Source: Chloroflexota bacterium
GTDB taxonomy: Bacteria > Chloroflexota > Dehalococcoidia > Tepidiformales > Tepidiformaceae
Length of the DNA stretch: 64,000 nt
Direction: 5' to 3'
NCBI GenBank assembly: GCA_016234445.1
Contig: JACRBT010000002.1
Coordinates: forward strand, 186,001-250,000
Position 1 is the first letter of the stretch, and the number at the start of each line of letters is the position of its first letter. Both the position numbers and the translations under genes were made by a program. Positions 27,736-36,109 of this stretch are shown here, one piece after another. Under the pieces are notes generated by a model that saw only the letters and a program-made list of their open reading frames with translations, ran no database searches and had not been told where the DNA came from.

Positions 27736-29390
27736 CAGATCACCACGGTTTCGCGCTGTTCGCCCCAGACGCGGCGGAGGCGATGCGAGATCTCGCCGAG
27801 CGTCACCCTCGCCTCGACGCACTCGACCATGACAGGGACAAGGTTGCCCGTGCCTTCGGCGGTGTGCTGCAACCGCGTGAGCAGGGCTTCGACGGCGGCG
27901 TTGTCGCGGTTCGCGCGAAGTGCTCGCAGCTTCTCGGCCTGGCGCTGGCCGATCGCGGGGTCGATCCGGAGGAGGTCGGCGCCGCCGCCGTCGCCGGAGA
28001 TGAAGTCGTTGACGCCGACGATGACCCGCTCCTTGTCCTCGATCTGGCGCTGGAAGCGGTAGGCGGCCTCCTGGATCTCCTTCTGCTGGAAGCCCTTCTC
28101 GATGCCGGCGAGGGCGCCGCCGAGGCCGTCGATCGTCTGGATGTACTCGCGGGCTTCGGCTTCGAGGCGGTTGGTGAGGTCCTCTACCAGGTAGGAGCCG
28201 CCGAGGGGGTCGGCCACGTCGCCGACGCCGCTCTCGTAGGCCAGGACCTGCTGGGTGCGAAGGGCGATCTGGACTGCCTTCTCCGATGGGAGCGCCAGCG
28301 CTTCGTCCATCGAGTTCGTGTGCAGCGACTGGGTGCCGCCGAGGACCGCCGCCAGCGCCTGCACGGTCGTCCGGACGATGTTGTTCTCGGGCTGCTGGGC
28401 CGTCAGGGTGGCGCCGCCGGTCTGGGTGTGGAAGCGCAGCATCTGGGAACGCGGGCTCTTCGCTTCGAAGCGCTCCTTCATGATCCGCGCCCACAGGCGG
28501 CGAGCTGCGCGGAACTTCGCGACCTCTTCGAGGAAGTTGTTATGGCAAGCGAAGAAGAAGCTCAGCCGCCCCGCGAAGTCGTCGATGTCCTGCCCTGCCC
28601 GGAGCGCGGCTTCGACGTATTCAATCCCGTCCGCGAGGGTGAAGGCAATCTCCTGGGCGGCTGTGCACCCGGCCTCGCGCATGTGGTAGCCGGAGATGGA
28701 GATGGTGTTCCACTGGGGCACCTGTTCGCCGCAGTAGCTGAAGACGTCGGTGATCAGCCGCATGCTCGGCTTCGGCGGGTAGATGTACGTCCCGCGGGCG
28801 ATGTATTCCTTGAGGATGTCGTTCTGGACGGTGCCGCCGAGTTTCGCCGGCGCGACGCCCTGTTGCTTCCCAACGGCGACATAGAGCGCGAGGAGAATCG
28901 CCGCCGTCGCGTTGATCGTCATCGAAGTGGTGACCTTGTCCAGCGGGATGCCGTTGAACAACGTCTGCATGTCCTCGATCGAGTCGATCGCGACGCCGAC
29001 CTTGCCGACTTCGCCCCGGGCCATCGGGTCGTCGGAGTCGTAGCCGATCTGGGTCGGGAGGTCGAAGGCGACAGAGAGTCCGGTCTGGCCCTGGTCGAGG
29101 AGGTAGCGATAGCGCTGGTTCGACTCCTCGGCGGTGCCGAAGCCGGCATACTGGCGCATGGTCCAGAAGCGGCCGCGATACATGGTCGGCTGGATGCCCC
29201 TGGTGAAGGGGTATTCGCCCGGAAAGCCGAGTTCGCGGGCGGGGTCGAAGCCGTTCAGGTCGTCCGGGGCATAGACGGCGTCGAGCGGCATCTTGCCAGT
29301 GGTCTCGAAGACTTTGGCGCGCTCCGGGGCACGTTCGACGGCCTTGCCGTAGGTGCCCTGCAGCCAGTCGCGCTTGGAGGTACTGGGCAT
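27735..29390 (-). CDS. Methylmalonyl-CoA mutase large subunit (split type)
   Basis: 551 aa, substrate-binding barrel only. [18 protein letters not shown] then Y81 and A108 (in [16 protein letters not shown]) match methylmalonyl-CoA mutase; the 2-hydroxyisobutyryl-CoA mutase has Ile and Asp at these two places. The later [16 protein letters not shown] and [18 protein letters not shown] blocks are fully conserved. With the separate B12 subunit it converts methylmalonyl-CoA to succinyl-CoA. First gene of the run; its promoter should be in 29391-29515. Confidence 0.94.
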   Translation of the reverse strand: MPSTSKRDWLQGTYGKAVERAPERAKVFETTGKMPLDAVYAPDDLNGFDPARELGFPGEYPFTRGIQPTMYRGRFWTMRQYAGFGTAEESNQRYRYLLDQGQTGLSVAFDLPTQIGYDSDDPMARGEVGKVGVAIDSIEDMQTLFNGIPLDKVTTSMTINATAAILLALYVAVGKQQGVAPAKLGGTVQNDILKEYIARGTYIYPPKPSMRLITDVFSYCGEQVPQWNTISISGYHMREAGCTAAQEIAFTLADGIEYVEAALRAGQDIDDFAGRLSFFFACHNNFLEEVAKFRAARRLWARIMKERFEAKSPRSQMLRFHTQTGGATLTAQQPENNIVRTTVQALAAVLGGTQSLHTNSMDEALALPSEKAVQIALRTQQVLAYESGVGDVADPLGGSYLVEDLTNRLEAEAREYIQTIDGLGGALAGIEKGFQQKEIQEAAYRFQRQIEDKERVIVGVNDFISGDGGGADLLRIDPAIGQRQAEKLRALRANRDNAAVEALLTRLQHTAEGTGNLVPVMVECVEARVTLGEISHRLRRVWGEQRETVVI

Positions 29391-29515
29391 AGGGGGATTT
29401 CTCCGGGAGACAACGGTTCTCCGCGGGGGAGCAACCGGTTCGCTTTGCCCGAAGTATAGGTGACGCTCCGAAGGCCCGGCAAACCGCGCGGCTCGCCGAG
29501 GCGCCGGGTCCGAGG

Positions 29516-29662
29516 CTAGGGGTCGCGGGTGTCGCGGACTTCTTCCTGGAGCCGCTTCAGCCGCTCAGCCTGGAAGTCGACAGGTTCGCGGACCACAGCC
29601 AGGTGACGCCGCCGTTCGTGGAGTTCGTCGTCATAGTTGCGCGTGCGAGCGGCCTGGTTCAT
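29516..29662 (-). CDS. Small charged hypothetical protein
   Basis: 48 aa from ATG 29662, sequence starting [16 protein letters not shown] and rich in Arg, Glu and Asp; a longer frame to 29758 has an unlikely Arg-rich start. It is predicted helical with no Cys and no membrane segment. It sits between the mutase operon (125 bases) and the response-regulator gene, which diverges from it. Codon-position GC bias looks normal, but the gene is short and could be spurious. Confidence 0.4.
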   Translation of the reverse strand: MNQAARTRNYDDELHERRRHLAVVREPVDFQAERLKRLQEEVRDTRDP

Positions 29663-29770
29663 AGATTCATCATCGACGGCGGCCCCGCGTTTCGACACTC
29701 GGGGAACTCCCCAAGAGCGCCGTCGGGCAACCCGCGGCCGGCAACGTTCGCCTCGCAACTAAATACCGAC

Positions 29771-29798
29771 TGGACAGTATTGACACGCATCGTATACT
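29771..29798 (+). promoter_or_regulatory. Promoter of the response-regulator gene
   Basis: TGGACA (29771-29776) and TATACT (29793-29798) with 16-base spacing. A perfect TTGACA at 29780-29785 is too close to this -10 to serve it. The leader to ATG 29844 is about 40 bases with only a weak ribosome binding site. Confidence 0.55.
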
Positions 29799-29843
29799 CC
29801 CTCGTGCTGGGGCTGCGGGGTCCCGGAGCAAGGTTGTCTGCTT

Positions 29844-30602
29844 ATGGCGCCCAACGAGATGCGCCCTTTCCGGAGCGTCCTGCTCCTCGCACCACACAAC
29901 GCTGACACGCTCGGGTTTGTGCGCGCGCTCCACGGCGGCAGCTTCGCCGTCCTCGAACGCGACCTCAACGACGCCTCCCTGCGCATGGCCGATTCCGGCG
30001 AGTTCGACCTCGTCGCCGTCTACTGCCCGGCCGGCGAACCCGTGCCCGGCGCCGTCGCGACCCTCGCCGCCAGGCGCATCCCGCTCCTCGCGGTCGTCCC
30101 CGAAGCCACCGCGCGCGTCGCCGCGGGCTGCCTCTCAGCTGGCGCCGACGCCTGCCTCGCCGCCAGCGCCGACGACCTCCTCGTCGTCGCCCAGGCGAAC
30201 GCCGTCCTCCGCCGCCACGGCGTCATGGACGAAGCGGGAATCCCCGGCATCCTTCAGGTGGGGGATCTGACCGTCGATGTTAACCGGTGCGAGGTCGAAC
30301 GCGATGGAGCATTCGTACCGCTGACCGCGTCGGAATTCCGCATCATCGAGTACATGGCCCGCAACGCCGGCCGCGTCCTCCGCCCGCACGAAATCCTGAA
30401 CGCGACCTCAGACGAATACGAATACCTCCCGCGGGACGCGCAGGAAGTCTTCAAGGTCTACGTCCGCCGGATCCGGCGCAAGCTGGAAGATTCGGTCGAC
30501 GAACCGCGGTATCTCGTCACGGTCCGGGGCTTCGGCTACCGGCTCGAAGGCGGGCGCCAGCGGGCGATGCCGGCGCCAAAGGTTGGCTCGCAGACTGCTT
30601 GA
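29844..30602 (+). CDS. OmpR/PhoB-type regulator with degenerate receiver
   Basis: 252 aa. Residues about 10-125 have the alternating pattern of a receiver fold but lack its chemistry: no acidic pair after the first strand (LLLAPHNAD), Tyr/Cys at 60-61 where the phosphorylated Asp should be, and no Lys in the GADACLAASADD region. Residues 137-236 are an intact winged helix (LTASEFRIIEYMARNAGRVL, DAQEVFKVYVRRIRRKLE, VRGFGYRLEG). It is therefore probably a phosphorylation-independent activator or repressor. No histidine kinase is adjacent. A possible two-gene unit with the coiled-coil gene 42 bases downstream. Confidence 0.85.
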   Translation: MAPNEMRPFRSVLLLAPHNADTLGFVRALHGGSFAVLERDLNDASLRMADSGEFDLVAVYCPAGEPVPGAVATLAARRIPLLAVVPEATARVAAGCLSAGADACLAASADDLLVVAQANAVLRRHGVMDEAGIPGILQVGDLTVDVNRCEVERDGAFVPLTASEFRIIEYMARNAGRVLRPHEILNATSDEYEYLPRDAQEVFKVYVRRIRRKLEDSVDEPRYLVTVRGFGYRLEGGRQRAMPAPKVGSQTA

Positions 30603-30644
30603 TTCCCCCTGCACTCCCGCGTACGTTCGGCCGTGGGGAGCTAG

Positions 30645-31193
30645 ATGCCGAACGACCGCCCCGGGGACGACGACTTTCTCTATGACCGCCTCCAGGAGGC
30701 GACGTCGGGTGACGCCGCGGTGCGGCAGCTGCGGCGGCGCTACAACACCCTTCGCGAAGACTACGAACGGCTCCTCGACCGGCTGGGCGAACTCGAAGAG
30801 CGCGTAGCCCCGGCGACGGCGGCGGCGGCGCCCCCTTCAGCCGCGACGTCCCTGACAGATTCGATCTACGCCCCGCTAACGCGCCTCCGGGACGAGTACG
30901 TGGCCGCGCTTGCGAGCATGCAGGGCATCGTCAGCGGCCTCGAGAGCCTCTCCCACGGGGCCTTCAAGGGTCAGCGGCGGGGGACCCCCGAACCCCGGCC
31001 CGCGGAGACCGCAAGCAGCCCCCCGCCGGAAGCCCCGAATGCCCGCACGGTGCAGGTCGACGTGAAGGGCCGGGGCTTCGGCGCCCTCCTCGAATTCCAG
31101 GAGCGCCTGGCTTCGCTGCCCGGGGTGGCTCGCGTCGCCATCCACGCGATCGACAACGAACGCGCGAGCCTGATCGTGGAACTCTCGCCGTAG
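30645..31193 (+). CDS. Coiled-coil protein with C-terminal alpha/beta domain, unknown
   Basis: 182 aa. Residues about 22-52 form a coiled coil (LRRRYNTLREDYERLLDRLG), followed by an Ala/Pro linker, a second helix (about 70-105), a Pro-rich linker, and residues 134-180 with a strand-helix-strand pattern (VQVDVKGRGFGALLEF, LPGVARVAIHAID, ASLIVELS) like small ferredoxin-like or ACT-like folds. No family recognised. Its position behind the atypical regulator suggests they may act together; that is inference. Confidence 0.6.
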   Translation: MPNDRPGDDDFLYDRLQEATSGDAAVRQLRRRYNTLREDYERLLDRLGELEERVAPATAAAAPPSAATSLTDSIYAPLTRLRDEYVAALASMQGIVSGLESLSHGAFKGQRRGTPEPRPAETASSPPPEAPNARTVQVDVKGRGFGALLEFQERLASLPGVARVAIHAIDNERASLIVELSP

Positions 31194-31279
31194 CAGCTCC
31201 CTCCGCCCAGCGCGGTTGCATCGCGCCGCAGGGGAAGGCAGGATAGCCCCGCCCGGCGCGCCGCCGGGGGAGGGACCGT

Positions 31280-32131
31280 ATGCGCACCGGCAGCTTCCGC
31301 GGCTTCGACGTCGCGATGCACGACCCCGGCATCGCCGTTATCACCTTCAACCGCCCCGAACGCCTCAACGGGCTCAACCAGCCGATCAAACGCGACCTGA
31401 TCGAAGCCCTGACCCAGGCCCAGATGGACGACGACGTCCGCGTGGTCGTCTTCGCCGGGTCCGGGCGCGCCTTCTGCGCCGGCGACGACATCAGCGGCCG
31501 CCCGATGGAGGGCACCGGTGAGGCGCTCGTCCCGGACATCCATCCCGGCCACCACAATGCCATCGGCACGTACGAGGGCCTGCGGGTGCTCTCCCAGCCG
31601 CTGAACTCGGCGATTCGCGGCCTCGACAAGCTGACCATCGCGGCACTCAACGGCGTCGCCATCCAGACGGGCCTCTCGCTCGCGCTCGCCTGCGACTTCC
31701 GGATCGCCTCCACGGAGGCCCGGCTTGGCAGCGCGACCCTTCGCTTCGGGCTGCTCCCGGACGAAGGCGGGCAGTTCCTCCTGGTCCAGCTCATGGGCGT
31801 GGCGAAGACGATGGACTTCCTCATGCGGAAGCGGATCGTCGGCGCCGCGGAAGCGCTCGACCTCGGCCTCGTGCACGAAGTCGTCGAGCCCGCCGAGCTC
31901 CAGGGCCGGGCGATGGCGCTGGCGAAGGAGCTGGCCGAAGGGCCGCAGGTTTCGATGCGCCTCCTGAAACGGACGCTCTACAACGCGGCGGAGATGACCT
32001 GGGCCCACGCCCTCGACGACATCGCCGGAAAGACCGCGATCAGCGACCACCACCCTGACGCTCGCGAGGGCGTCCGCGCCTTCCAGGAGAAGCGCGCCCC
32101 GAAGTTCAACGCCTGGCTGGAAGGCCGCTAA
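31280..32131 (+). CDS. Enoyl-CoA hydratase/isomerase family protein
   Basis: 283 aa. Crotonase fold: ITFNRPERLNGLNQ, AFCAGDDISG (first oxyanion-hole segment), and GVAIQTGLSLALACDFRIAS, ARLGSATLRFGLLPDEGG (second). Glu of the usual hydratase pair is only partly matched, so the reaction may be hydration, isomerisation or C-C cleavage of an acyl-CoA. GGGGGAGGG-type ribosome binding sequence precedes ATG 31280. It is followed after 14 bases by the SnoaL-like gene. Confidence 0.87.
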   Translation: MRTGSFRGFDVAMHDPGIAVITFNRPERLNGLNQPIKRDLIEALTQAQMDDDVRVVVFAGSGRAFCAGDDISGRPMEGTGEALVPDIHPGHHNAIGTYEGLRVLSQPLNSAIRGLDKLTIAALNGVAIQTGLSLALACDFRIASTEARLGSATLRFGLLPDEGGQFLLVQLMGVAKTMDFLMRKRIVGAAEALDLGLVHEVVEPAELQGRAMALAKELAEGPQVSMRLLKRTLYNAAEMTWAHALDDIAGKTAISDHHPDAREGVRAFQEKRAPKFNAWLEGR

Positions 32132-32145
32132 GGGAGACGACCACC

Positions 32146-32505
32146 GTGGACATGGAGAAGTACAACGCCGCTTGGCTCAAGGCCTGGAGCGACAAGGACG
32201 TCGACGCCCTGGTCGACCGCTACTACGCGCCGGATGTGGTCTACAAGGATTCACAGACCGCCGCCGGGCTCCACGGGAGCGCCGCGCTCCGGCAGTACCT
32301 GGCAGGGCTCTTCGCGGCGATGCCGCCCACCCGCTACGACCCGGAAGAGACGTGGCCGCACGCCGACGGCAAGGGCTACAGCGGCCGCTGGATCGCCACC
32401 ATGGACCTCCCCGACGGGAGCAAGCGCCACATGCGCGGTTTCGACCTCGTCATCCTCGACGGCGACCGCATCACCCTGAACGAGGTCTACACCCACCAGT
32501 TGTAG
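32146..32505 (+). CDS. SnoaL-like / NTF2-family protein
   Basis: 119 aa, a single cone-shaped NTF2-like domain: AAWLKAWSDKDVDALVDRYYAPDVVYKD at the N-terminus and RHMRGFDLVILDGDRITLNEVY at the end are typical of SnoaL-type polyketide cyclase relatives and small dehydratases/isomerases. GTG 32146 has GGGAGA upstream; ATG 32152 is an alternative start two codons on. Probably co-transcribed with the crotonase gene. The substrate is unknown. Confidence 0.8.
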   Translation: MDMEKYNAAWLKAWSDKDVDALVDRYYAPDVVYKDSQTAAGLHGSAALRQYLAGLFAAMPPTRYDPEETWPHADGKGYSGRWIATMDLPDGSKRHMRGFDLVILDGDRITLNEVYTHQL

Positions 32506-32512
32506 TGCTGAC

Positions 32513-33658
32513 CTACCGGACCGTCCGGAAGAACGCCCGAACGTCCTCGAGCAGGGCCTGGGGCTGTTCCATCGCGGCGAAGTGCCCCCCGTCCGGGAAC
32601 TCGGTCCAGCGCTGGATGTTGAACCGTGGCTCGACCCACGACCGTCGCGGCTGCCATGGCTCCTTCGCGAACAGGGCCACACCGACCGGCGGTGTCACCT
32701 TTGTCCACGCGAAGGCGGCCGGGTCGCGGCGAGCTTCGAAGTACATCCGGGCCGGCCCGGCGACGCTGTTGGGCGCCCAGTAGAACATGATGTTCGTGAG
32801 CAACTGGTCCTTCGTGTAGACGCGCTCGACGTCGCCGCCGCAGTCGCTCCAGGTGCGGAACTTCTCGACGATCCAGGCCGCGATCCCGGCGGGCGAATCA
32901 GCCTGGGCGATGGCGAGCGACATGGGCTTGGTGCCCTGGACGTTGCTGTAGCCGGTCTCCGCCGCCTGGAACGCCAGCGCCGCGGCGGCTGCCGCCTTCG
33001 TCTCCTCGGAGTCGTCACCGGCAGGCGGCTGGCCGATGATGAAGTTCAGGTGGACGCCGGCGATGTGCTCGGGGTAGGCGGCGCCCATCCGCGCGGTGAT
33101 GATTCCGCCCCAGTCGCCGCCCTGCGTGCCATAGCGCGCGTAACCCAACTCCTCGGTCATCAGTCGGTCGAAAGCCGCGCCGCTGCGTGACGGTCCCCAG
33201 CCGCGCTCCGTCGGCTTGCCGCCGAACCCGTAGCCGGGCAGCGCCGGGATGACGACGTCGAACGAATCGGCGGGGTCGCCGCCGAAGGCCGCGGGGTCCG
33301 TGAGCGGGCCGATCAGGTGGTGGAATTCGTAGATCGACCCCGGCCAGCCGTGGACCAGCAACAGCGGAAACGGGTTCGGCCCCCTCCCGCGGACGTGCCA
33401 GTAGTGGAGATCGACGCCGTCGACGGTTGAGAGAAACTGGGGGTACTGGTTGAGCGCGGTTTCGTGCTTGCGCCAGTTATAGCCGGTGCGCCAGTACTCA
33501 CAGAGCTCCTGGATGTAGCCGACGTCGGCGCCGTAGTCCCAGCCGGTGTCCGGGATGGGGTCTGGCCAGCGCGTGCGGGCAAGGCGGTCGCGAAGGTCGG
33601 CGAGGACGGCGTCGGGGACGTGGATGGAGAAGGGTCGAGGAGGCATGGGCCGCATCAT
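32513..33658 (-). CDS. Epoxide hydrolase (alpha/beta hydrolase with EHN domain)
   Basis: 381 aa. The N-terminal EHN helical domain (DLRDRLARTRWPDPIPDTGWDYG; WRTGYNWRKHETALNQYPQF) is diagnostic for microsomal-type epoxide hydrolases. The alpha/beta core has LLLVHGWPGSIYEF (oxyanion HGWP), the nucleophile Asp in QGGDWGGII and the late His in PDGGHFAAMEQP. It opens epoxides to diols. Start 33658; ATG 33646 (MPPRPFSI) is equally possible. Convergent with the SnoaL-like gene, seven bases apart. Confidence 0.9.
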   Translation of the reverse strand: MMRPMPPRPFSIHVPDAVLADLRDRLARTRWPDPIPDTGWDYGADVGYIQELCEYWRTGYNWRKHETALNQYPQFLSTVDGVDLHYWHVRGRGPNPFPLLLVHGWPGSIYEFHHLIGPLTDPAAFGGDPADSFDVVIPALPGYGFGGKPTERGWGPSRSGAAFDRLMTEELGYARYGTQGGDWGGIITARMGAAYPEHIAGVHLNFIIGQPPAGDDSEETKAAAAAALAFQAAETGYSNVQGTKPMSLAIAQADSPAGIAAWIVEKFRTWSDCGGDVERVYTKDQLLTNIMFYWAPNSVAGPARMYFEARRDPAAFAWTKVTPPVGVALFAKEPWQPRRSWVEPRFNIQRWTEFPDGGHFAAMEQPQALLEDVRAFFRTVR

Positions 33659-33677
33659 ACAGCCCGTGGGCGGGCAT

Positions 33678-33707
33678 TTGACCCTCTGAGCCGGGCGTCC
33701 CTACGAT
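33678..33707 (+). promoter_or_regulatory. Promoter of tRNA-Phe
   Basis: TTGACC (33678-33683) and TACGAT (33702-33707), 18 bases apart, ending 12 bases before the mature tRNA. It lies within the short gap next to the divergent epoxide hydrolase start. Confidence 0.5.
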
Positions 33708-33719
33708 AGGGGTTCGGAA

Positions 33720-33795
33720 GCCGAGGTAGCTCAGCCGGTAGAGCACTGCACTGAAAATGCAGGTGTCCCCAGTTCAAGTCTGGGCCTCGGCACCA
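33720..33795 (+). tRNA. tRNA-Phe (GAA), CCA encoded
   Basis: Acceptor arms GCCGAGG (33720-33726) and CCTCGGC (33785-33791) pair fully; discriminator A, then CCA at 33793-33795. The anticodon arm CTGCA-CTGAAAA-TGCAG gives anticodon GAA. The T loop GTTCAAG and D-arm GCTCAGCCGGTAGAGC are standard. Confidence 0.97.
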
Positions 33796-33924
33796 TCTTT
33801 TCGAATCTGAAGGCGACGATAACGGCTGGGGCCGGGACGTCGCCTTTTGCGTCTCCCGGGTGCGCGCGGCCACCCCGGGGACGGCGGTTTTGCGCGTGAG
33901 GGCGGGGCCTGCGATGCTCCCGCG

Positions 33925-35625
33925 ATGCCTGTCATCCAACGGAAAATCGGTGAGTCCGCCCGCGCGATGGCGGCGGTCTTCAGGAACCCCGACCTCCGTC
34001 GCATCCAACTTGCCTGGTGCGGCTCGATCATCGGCACCTGGGCCTACTCGGTCGCCCTCGCCGTCTACGCCTACGGCCAGGGCGGGGCGACGGCGGTGGG
34101 ACTCGTCGGCATCCTCCGTTTCGCCACTTCCGGCATCGCGGCGCCGCTCCTCGGGCCGCTGAGCGACCGCTTCCCCCGCCGCGACGTCATGCTCGCGGCC
34201 GACGTCGTGCGCGCAGCGGCGATGGCCGCCGCGGCGGTCGTCATCACCGTCGACGGCCCGGCCGGTTTCGTCTATGCCTTCGCCACCCTGACCTCGGCCT
34301 CCGGGATGCCGTTCCGCCCGGCGGAAAAGGCGCTCCTCCCCGCACTTGCGAAGACACCAGAAGAGCTCGTGTCATCGAACATCGCCTCTTCCACCATCGA
34401 GAGTCTTGGCTTCCTGGTTGGGCCGGCTCTCGGGGCGGCGCTCCTTGCCGCCTGGAATGCGGAGGTCGTGTTCGCGGTCAACGGCCTGTCGTTTGTCCTG
34501 TCGGCGCTGTTGCTAATACCCCTGCCGAGGCTGCACCCCGAAAAGACTCCGAGCCCCGAAGCCGAAGCCGAAGCACTGCCGCGTGGGTCGAGGGTCGCTG
34601 GCGCCGTCCACCACTTGTCCGGCGGGTTCAGGGCGCTGCTGGGCCACCCTGACCTCCGGACGTTGACGGCGCTCTACTGCGCCCAGACGCTCGTTGCCGG
34701 CGCGGAGACGGTGCTGCTCGTCTCCATTGGGCTCGACCTCCTGGACATCGGCGAGTCCGGCGTGGGTGCGCTTGCCGCGGCCACAGGCGTGGGAGGGTTG
34801 ATGGGGGCGTTCGCAACGCTCGCGCTCACCGGCAACCGGCGCCTCGCCTCGATCTTCGGCGTGGGAGTGCTCCTCTGGGGGCTGCCGTTCGTCCTTGTCG
34901 CGGCGTTCCCCAGCGTCGCGACGGCGGTGCTTGCGCTCGTCATCATCGGGCTGGCGAACACGGTCGTTGACGTGGCGGCGCTCACGGTGATGCAGCGGAT
35001 CGTGCCCGACCATGTGCTCGGCCGGGCATTCGGGGTCATGGACGGAATGCTCTATGGGTCGATCGGCATCGGCGCCGCGATCACGCCACTGCTCATCAAC
35101 GGCCCCGGCACCCGGGCGGCACTGCTGGTCTGGGGAATCTTCCCGACCGTTGCCGTCGCGCTCGCCTGGCCGAAGCTGCGCTCAATGGATGCCCGGGAGG
35201 GGGCGCCGACGCCGCTGCGGCTCTTCGAACGCGTGCCCTTCCTGGCGCCACTTCCGGCCCGGGTGCTCGAATCGCTGGCGGCGAACGCGGGCGAGCGCAG
35301 AGCGGACGCCGGCGAGGTCCTGATGACCAGCGGCGACCCCGGCGACCTCTTCTACGCCATCGAAAGCGGCGAAGTCGACGTGCTGACCGCGAGCGGCGAC
35401 GAGGTCCGGCTCGGCCCCGGCGGGTTCTTCGGGGAAATCGCCCTCATCCATGATGTGCCCCGCAACGCGACCGTCCGCGCCCGCACCGACGCCGTCCTCC
35501 GCACCCTCGAGCGCGACGAGTTCGTCAGTGCCGTGACGGGCCACCCGGCAAGCGCCGAAGCCGCCGCCCACGTCATGAGCGAACGGAGCATGGCTGGGGG
35601 CGGCTCGCTCTCGCTGGCGTCCTGA
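33925..35625 (+). CDS. MFS transporter fused to a cyclic-nucleotide-binding domain
   Basis: 566 aa. Residues about 10-415 have twelve hydrophobic segments of a major-facilitator exporter (MFS_3/enterobactin-exporter-like; GPLSDRFPRRDVMLAADVVR is the loop 2-3 motif). Residues about 430-545 are a cNMP-binding domain: LMTSGDPGDLFYAIESGEVDVL, LGPGGFFGEIALIHDVPRNATVRA, the last being the phosphate-binding cassette with FGE and RNATV. The soluble domain faces the cytoplasm. The gating ligand is unknown. ATG 33925 gives a normal N-terminus; upstream frame overlaps tRNA-proximal sequence. Confidence 0.9.
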   Translation: MPVIQRKIGESARAMAAVFRNPDLRRIQLAWCGSIIGTWAYSVALAVYAYGQGGATAVGLVGILRFATSGIAAPLLGPLSDRFPRRDVMLAADVVRAAAMAAAAVVITVDGPAGFVYAFATLTSASGMPFRPAEKALLPALAKTPEELVSSNIASSTIESLGFLVGPALGAALLAAWNAEVVFAVNGLSFVLSALLLIPLPRLHPEKTPSPEAEAEALPRGSRVAGAVHHLSGGFRALLGHPDLRTLTALYCAQTLVAGAETVLLVSIGLDLLDIGESGVGALAAATGVGGLMGAFATLALTGNRRLASIFGVGVLLWGLPFVLVAAFPSVATAVLALVIIGLANTVVDVAALTVMQRIVPDHVLGRAFGVMDGMLYGSIGIGAAITPLLINGPGTRAALLVWGIFPTVAVALAWPKLRSMDAREGAPTPLRLFERVPFLAPLPARVLESLAANAGERRADAGEVLMTSGDPGDLFYAIESGEVDVLTASGDEVRLGPGGFFGEIALIHDVPRNATVRARTDAVLRTLERDEFVSAVTGHPASAEAAAHVMSERSMAGGGSLSLAS

Positions 35626-35695
35626 CGGGCACCGCCGACGCCGGAGCCTCTCATCGCGTATCCTCGCAGCCACACTTCCGCCGCGGGAGGGCGCG

Positions 35696-36106
35696 TTGGG
35701 CTTTCAACTCACCAAGGACTCGATCGACATCGGCATCGTCATCAGTGACAGCGAGAAGGCGTTGCGGTTCTATCGCGACACGCTCGGCTTCGAACACGTC
35801 GCCGACACCCCCATGGGACTCGGCGGCGGCGTCATGCACCGGCTGATGTGCGGCACCACGATGGTCAAGCTCGTCAAGCAGGAGACGAACCCGCCCGCGG
35901 CCATCCCCGGCGGGATCCAGGGCGCTCTCGGCGTCCGCTACTGGACCGTCTCCGTCGCGGACGTGCAGCAGGTTGCGGACACGTGCTCGGCCGCCGGCTA
36001 CAAGATCGCCATCCCCGTGAGACGCATCCGCCCGGACCTGAGCATCTGTATGGTCGAAGACCCGGACGGAAACTGGGTCGAATTCATCCAGCACCACGAC
36101 GCCTGA
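35696..36106 (+). CDS. VOC-family (glyoxalase-like) protein
   Basis: 136 aa. Pattern DIGIVISDSEKALRFYRDTLGFEHV followed by CGTTMVKLVKQE and the C-terminal CMVEDPDGNWVEFIQHHDA, where Glu in WVEFIQ is the usual last metal ligand. The first-strand His is replaced (DSIDIGIV), so the metal site may be incomplete. Substrate unknown. Start is TTG 35696 with GGGAGG five bases upstream; TATCCT at about 35659 is a -10 candidate. Convergent with the EamA gene, three bases apart. Confidence 0.8.
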   Translation: MGFQLTKDSIDIGIVISDSEKALRFYRDTLGFEHVADTPMGLGGGVMHRLMCGTTMVKLVKQETNPPAAIPGGIQGALGVRYWTVSVADVQQVADTCSAAGYKIAIPVRRIRPDLSICMVEDPDGNWVEFIQHHDA

Positions 36107-36109
36107 GGC

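Noticed and set aside
27735-29390. Reading the mutase as 2-hydroxyisobutyryl-CoA mutase
   Set aside because: The two determinant positions are Tyr and Ala, not Ile and Asp, and a methylmalonyl-CoA epimerase is in the same run.
29780-29798. TTGACA next to TATACT as a promoter
   Set aside because: Only seven bases separate them; the TGGACA at 29771 with 16-base spacing is physically possible instead.
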